Assembly (NCBI RefSeq): GCF_004296575.1
Contig: NZ_SAYT01000010.1
Span: 1-64,000, forward strand
Direction of reading: 5' to 3'
Source of the DNA: Dyella amyloliquefaciens
GTDB lineage: Bacteria > Pseudomonadota > Gammaproteobacteria > Xanthomonadales > Rhodanobacteraceae
Length of the DNA stretch: 64,000 nt
Position numbers and translations under genes: made by a program. Below the pieces are notes generated by a model, which made no database searches, was not told where the DNA came from, and saw only the letters and a program-made list of their open reading frames with translations. Of this stretch, positions 60,240 through 64,000 are shown piece by piece (positions within the stretch are counted from its first letter, which is position 1; the number at the start of each line of letters is the position of its first letter).

Positions 60240-62231
60240 ATGAGCAAGGCCGGTCTGGCGCAGTTCCAACAGGTATTCATCGAGGAAAGTCTGGAAGGAC
60301 TCGACACGATGGAGTCGTCGCTGCTCGCGCTCGACAACGGCGGCGACGGGGAACTGGTGCACACCATTTTCCGCGCGGCGCACTCGATCAAGGGCGGTGC
60401 GGCGACCTTCGGTTTTCCGGAGATGTCGTCGTTCACGCACGAGGCCGAGTCGCTGCTGGACGAGGTGCGCAGCGGCAAGCGCGAGATCGACGGCGCCATC
60501 ATCGAACTGCTGCTGCGCACGGTCGATTGCCTGCGCAACATGTTCGCCCGCGCCCAGGCCGGTGAGCCGCTGAACGATGCGGTGGCCGAAGGCCTGCGCA
60601 ACGAGCTGGCCGCGATGATGGGACGCGGTGCGCCGGCTGCCGGCGTGCAGGCACGTCGCAACGTGGACCAGGCCGATGCCTGGACCGTTCGCTTCCGCCC
60701 GCATGCGGGCATGCTGGCCGGCGGCAACGAACCCTTGCGGTTGATCCGTGAACTCGCCGGTATCGGCGAACTCACGGTCACGCCGGAACTGGACCGCATC
60801 CCCGAATTCGCCAAGCTCGATCCGACCGAATGCCACCTGGGCTGGACCATCGAGCTGAAGGGCCCGGCCAAGCGTGCGGACATCGCTGGCGTGTTCGACT
60901 GGGTCGAGGACGAATGCGATCTCGCCATCGAGGCGAAGCACATCGTGGCCGAGGTGGCGGCACCGGTCGCGGCACCGGCCTCTCCGGCAGCGCCCGTCGC
61001 CAACGTCGCCGATGCCGGCGCCGCGCGAGCGCAGCGTGAAGCGAGTGCCGAGTCCAGCTCGGTGCGCGTGTCGATCGACAAGATCGACGGACTGATCAAC
61101 CTGGTGGGCGAGCTGGTGATTACCCAGTCCATGCTCGACACCTTCCGCGAAGGCGATATCGATGCCGCGCGTATGGCCATGCTGGAACACGGCCTGGCCC
61201 AGCTGGCGCGACACACGCGCGAGCTGCAGGAAAGCGTCATGGGCATCCGCATGCTGCCCATCGCTTCCGTGTTCAACCGTTTCCCGCGCATGGTGCGCGA
61301 CATCAGCCAGAAGCTCGGCAAGCAGGTGAAGCTGGAGCTGGTCGGCGAACAGACCGAGCTGGACAAGACGGTGCTGGAGAAGATCGGCGACCCGATGGTG
61401 CACCTGGTGCGCAACGCGATCGACCACGGCCTGGAAATGCCGGACAAGCGTCGCGCCTCGGGCAAGGGCGATACGGGAACGCTGACGCTGTCCGCATCGC
61501 ATCGCGGCGGCAACATCGTGGTGGAGGTGTCCGACGACGGCGCCGGCCTCAATCGCGAGGCCATCGTGGCCAAGGCCTTGCAGCGCGGCCTGATCGCCAG
61601 TGGCGAAGGCATGAGCGACGAAGCCGTGGCAGACCTTATCTTCCAGCCCGGCTTCTCCACTGCCGCGGTGACCACCGACCTGTCCGGTCGTGGCGTGGGC
61701 ATGGACGTGGTTCGCCGCAACGTGTCGGATCTCGGTGGCACGGTGACCATCCGCAGCACGCAGGGCAAGGGCAGTGTCTTCACCATCACGTTGCCGCTGA
61801 CGCTGGCGATCATCGATGGCCTCACCGCCGCGGTGGGCGAGGAGCGCTACATCGTGCCGCTGGTGTCCATCGTGGAATCGGTGCAGCTGAAGGCCGACGC
61901 GGTGCGCACCGTGGCCGGTGGCGGCGAACTGTTCCGCTTCCGCAACGAATACCTGCCAGTGATCCGCCTGCACGACGTGTTCGGCTGCGAGACCAGCATC
62001 CGTTCGATCGACGAAGGCTTGATGGTCGTGGTCGAAGGCGAGGGCGCCCGCGTGGGCCTGTTCGTCGACGGCCTGATCGGCCAGCAGCAGGCCGTGGTGA
62101 AGTCGCTCGAGGCGAACTATCGCCGCGTGCAGGGTATTTCCGGCGCCACCATCCTCGCCGATGGTTCGGTGGCACTGATCGTGGATATCGCAGGCCTCGT
62201 GCGCCTGCAGAGTCGACGCAAGGCGGCCTGA
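60240..62231 (+). CDS. cheA: chemotaxis histidine kinase CheA
   Basis: 663 residues in the CheA order: HPt (phospho-His 48, FRAAHSIKGGAATF), a CheY/CheB-binding P2-like region (about 130-225), dimerization helices (about 270-345), HATPase with N box VHLVRNAIDHG, G1/G2 boxes, and CheW-like P5 at the end. It phosphorylates CheY and CheB on receptor signals. Normal length, no frame breaks. Downstream of CheY after a repeat-bearing gap. Confidence 0.93.
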   Translation: MSKAGLAQFQQVFIEESLEGLDTMESSLLALDNGGDGELVHTIFRAAHSIKGGAATFGFPEMSSFTHEAESLLDEVRSGKREIDGAIIELLLRTVDCLRNMFARAQAGEPLNDAVAEGLRNELAAMMGRGAPAAGVQARRNVDQADAWTVRFRPHAGMLAGGNEPLRLIRELAGIGELTVTPELDRIPEFAKLDPTECHLGWTIELKGPAKRADIAGVFDWVEDECDLAIEAKHIVAEVAAPVAAPASPAAPVANVADAGAARAQREASAESSSVRVSIDKIDGLINLVGELVITQSMLDTFREGDIDAARMAMLEHGLAQLARHTRELQESVMGIRMLPIASVFNRFPRMVRDISQKLGKQVKLELVGEQTELDKTVLEKIGDPMVHLVRNAIDHGLEMPDKRRASGKGDTGTLTLSASHRGGNIVVEVSDDGAGLNREAIVAKALQRGLIASGEGMSDEAVADLIFQPGFSTAAVTTDLSGRGVGMDVVRRNVSDLGGTVTIRSTQGKGSVFTITLPLTLAIIDGLTAAVGEERYIVPLVSIVESVQLKADAVRTVAGGGELFRFRNEYLPVIRLHDVFGCETSIRSIDEGLMVVVEGEGARVGLFVDGLIGQQQAVVKSLEANYRRVQGISGATILADGSVALIVDIAGLVRLQSRRKAA

Positions 62232-62356
62232 CCCACAGGCCTGGTCTTCCCTGCCGCTCCGGTCGTGGCCGGAATGGCAGCTCCGACAAACCCCAACAAA
62301 GCCGCTGCAAGAAGCCGCGGCGGCTGGCTTGTGGGCGGCGAATGGGTGAGTTGGGA

Positions 62357-62470
62357 TCAGACGAAGTGCGTGTCGGCGGGCACAGTGATGCGTGCGTCCG
62401 CGACAGAAAACCAGGCTGCCATGCACGTCAGTGCGAGGCAGCTCGCTACAAGGCCGCGTGCCAGGGTCAT
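62357..62470 (-). other. short signal-peptide-like frame, 37 codons
   Basis: ATG to TGA on the minus strand in the 449-base cheA-mcp gap: MTLARGLVASCLALTCM, then AAWFSVADARITVPAD. The first half looks like a signal peptide. No clear ribosome site, so it could be chance or a gene remnant cut by the repeat next to it. Confidence 0.25.
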
Positions 62471-62479
62471 CCGTCATTC

Positions 62480-62546
62480 CGGCGGAAGCCGGAGTTCAGC
62501 GTCTCGTGCGCGTGGGAAGGATTCCCGAGGATTCCGGCTTCCGCCG
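62480..62546. repeat. inverted repeat CGGCGGAAGCCGG / CCGGCTTCCGCCG
   Basis: Perfect 13-bp arms (62480-62492 and 62534-62546); each arm is itself nearly palindromic (TTCCGGC / GCCGGA). This is a familiar intergenic REP-type repeat of Xanthomonads and Betaproteobacteria, between cheA and the chemoreceptor. Remaining bases of the gap show nothing coding except the short minus-strand frame. Confidence 0.7.
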
Positions 62547-62680
62547 AAATGGCGGACCGAACAGGACACATCAGTCGCGACAGGAAGCCGCGGCCGCCGA
62601 CGCTGGTCGGTGAAGAGCAGTGCAGGGAATGAATCCGGGCAATCGCAGAACAGCCCCCTTTCATTCTGAAGGTCTCCCCC

Positions 62681-64000
62681 ATGAAATCCCCCTTGAAATT
62701 CATCGATCGCCTCAGCCTCGCAGCCAAGGTCTGGCTCGTCATCGCCTTCGTGGTAGCCGGGCTGGTGGCGCTCACCACGGTCTCCGCCGTGGACAGTCGT
62801 CGCCTGCAGATGGAAGCGCGCGTACGGGCGCTGCAGGACGAGGTCTCCACGGCCGTCTCCGTGGCGCAGGGTTTCCACGATCGCGCCAAGGCAGGTGAAT
62901 TCAGCGAAGAAGAAGCGCAGCGCCGTGCACTGGCGGCCATCCGCTCGATGCGCTGGAACGATGGCGCCGGCTATGTGTTCATCTTCGACTCGAACCTCGT
63001 GATGCGCATGCATCCGATCCTTGGCGCCACCAAGGAAGGCAAGAGCATTCGCGACGATACCGACAGCCAGGGCAAGCCGCTCTACCAGATGATGCTGGCG
63101 GTCGACCGCGATCACGGTGCCGGCGTCACCGAATACGTGTGGCCGATGCCGCCGGACAAGCAGATCGAGCCCAAGATCTCCTACACGGCGTGGTTCAAGC
63201 CGTGGGACCTGCATATCGGAGCCGGCGCCTACTACGTCGACATCAATACGCAGTTCCGCCAGATGCTGGAAGGCAGCCTGTTGCGTGCCCTGCTGGTGGG
63301 CCTGCTGGTGATCGGCGTGGTATGGCAGTCGATGCGCAGTATCCGCCAGAGCATCGGCGGTGAACCGACCTTTGCACTGGCGATGGCCGCCCGTATTGCC
63401 GACGGCGATCTGGCCGGGCATGACGAAGCCCGCTTCACGGCCGGCAGCATGCTCGATGCGCTGGAACGGATGCGTACGAAGCTGGTGGAGATCGTGCGCG
63501 AGGTGCAGCAAGGCTCGCAGGTAGTGTCGACGGCGGCGCAGGAGATCTCGCGTGGCAACGACGACCTGAGCCAGCGCACGCAGGAGCAGGCTTCCAGCCT
63601 GGAAGAAACCGCGGCGTCGATGGAGGAGATGACCTCGATCGTGCGCCAGAGCGCCGACAACGCCGGTCACGCCGACCAGCTCGCACGCAGCGCACGTACG
63701 CAAGCCGAACGCGGCAGCGAAGTGGCGGTGCGCACCAGCAGCGCCATGCGCGAGATCGACGCGGCCAGCCGCCAGATCACCGACATCGTGGGCCTGATCG
63801 ACGAGATCGCCTTCCAGACCAACCTGTTGGCGCTGAACGCGGCGGTGGAAGCGGCACGCGCCGGTGAACAGGGCCGCGGCTTTGCCGTGGTCGCCACCGA
63901 GGTGCGCAACCTTGCGCAGCGCAGCGCAGGCGCGGCCAGGGAGATCAAGACACTGATCGGCGACACCGTGGAGAAAGTGCAAGCCGGCTCGGTGCTGGTG
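62681..64000 (+). CDS. methyl-accepting chemotaxis protein with single Cache domain (cut by window end)
   Basis: 440 codons are visible and no stop is reached. TM1 (about 13-35), a single-Cache-type periplasmic sensor (about 40-190: [38 protein letters not shown]), TM2 (about 200-220), a HAMP-like linker, and the signalling hairpin [24 protein letters not shown] is present here in pieces ([14 protein letters not shown] then [16 protein letters not shown]). The coiled-coil C-terminal end lies beyond the window. Ligand unknown; Cache domains often bind small organic acids or amines. Confidence 0.88.
   Translation, partial: MKSPLKFIDRLSLAAKVWLVIAFVVAGLVALTTVSAVDSRRLQMEARVRALQDEVSTAVSVAQGFHDRAKAGEFSEEEAQRRALAAIRSMRWNDGAGYVFIFDSNLVMRMHPILGATKEGKSIRDDTDSQGKPLYQMMLAVDRDHGAGVTEYVWPMPPDKQIEPKISYTAWFKPWDLHIGAGAYYVDINTQFRQMLEGSLLRALLVGLLVIGVVWQSMRSIRQSIGGEPTFALAMAARIADGDLAGHDEARFTAGSMLDALERMRTKLVEIVREVQQGSQVVSTAAQEISRGNDDLSQRTQEQASSLEETAASMEEMTSIVRQSADNAGHADQLARSARTQAERGSEVAVRTSSAMREIDAASRQITDIVGLIDEIAFQTNLLALNAAVEAARAGEQGRGFAVVATEVRNLAQRSAGAAREIKTLIGDTVEKVQAGSVLV

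Noticed and set aside
60135-62477. 780-codon minus-strand frame opposite cheA
   Set aside because: Antisense shadow of cheA; His/Ala/Arg-rich, no domain.

Overview
The window looks like chromosome from a motile, GC-rich gammaproteobacterium, most likely of the Xanthomonadales (Rhodanobacteraceae such as Dyella, Luteibacter or Rhodanobacter). This is inferred from the CheY/CheA/MCP and FliK genes under sigma-28-type promoters, a DesT/DesC/DesB-type lipid desaturation locus, Xanthomonad-style intergenic hairpin repeats and the many c-di-GMP and sensor genes. No marker gene (rRNA, tRNA, housekeeping protein) is present to fix the genus.

Region 1 (1 to about 8.85 kb) differs from the rest. It is visibly lower in GC and consists of about 15 small, mostly unrelated genes, all on the + strand and each with its own ribosome binding site. 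Sixteen copies of a 24-34 bp imperfect palindrome (arms GTCCGCTT and AAGCGGAC, loop near TCGACCCG) lie between them, mostly one per intergenic gap. The genes encode small membrane proteins, secreted proteins, a B-box zinc protein, a GNAT acetyltransferase, a Sel1-like protein and an NTF2-fold protein; one gene fragment and one frameshifted gene are included. The layout resembles a gene-cassette array, but no integrase is present and the repeat is not a canonical integron attC. Three palindromes of a second family (GTCAGGTTCA type) lie in the same region. A histidine phosphatase closes it.

Region 2 (9.7-26.5 kb) holds a secreted M20 peptidase, a three-gene CBA-type RND metal efflux operon, a DoxX-like protein, a desaturase plus ferredoxin-reductase pair divergent from a DesT/FabR-type TetR regulator with four 12-bp tandem repeats between them, a KorA/TrfB-like plasmid-type regulator, a LytS/LytTR two-component pair and two acyltransferase-3 membrane enzymes.

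Region 3 (26.6-48.7 kb) is metabolic and stress related. It holds an exported alpha/beta hydrolase, a PAS-LuxR regulator, a run of small stress proteins (His-rich peptide, BON, CsbD, UPF0391), a monooxygenase plus ECF sigma pair, a PPK2 plus Na/Pi cotransporter pair, a SulP permease, a LysR regulator divergent from a PdxI-like reductase, a diguanylate cyclase, dodecin, two tandem DUF1254 proteins, a ClpP-fold exported protein with altered catalytic residues, a proline iminopeptidase-like protein and a DUF4239 protein.

Region 4 (48.9-64 kb) is signalling and motility. An HD-GYP response regulator is followed by a 1388-residue hybrid kinase. Two divergent outer-membrane proteins flank an 18-bp inverted repeat. 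After a DUF2252 protein come FliK-like and FlhB-C-terminal-like genes on the minus strand. A STAS protein, CheY, CheA and a Cache-type chemoreceptor (cut by the window end) follow on the plus strand. Two back-to-back sigma-28 promoters sit between these two flagellar/chemotaxis units.
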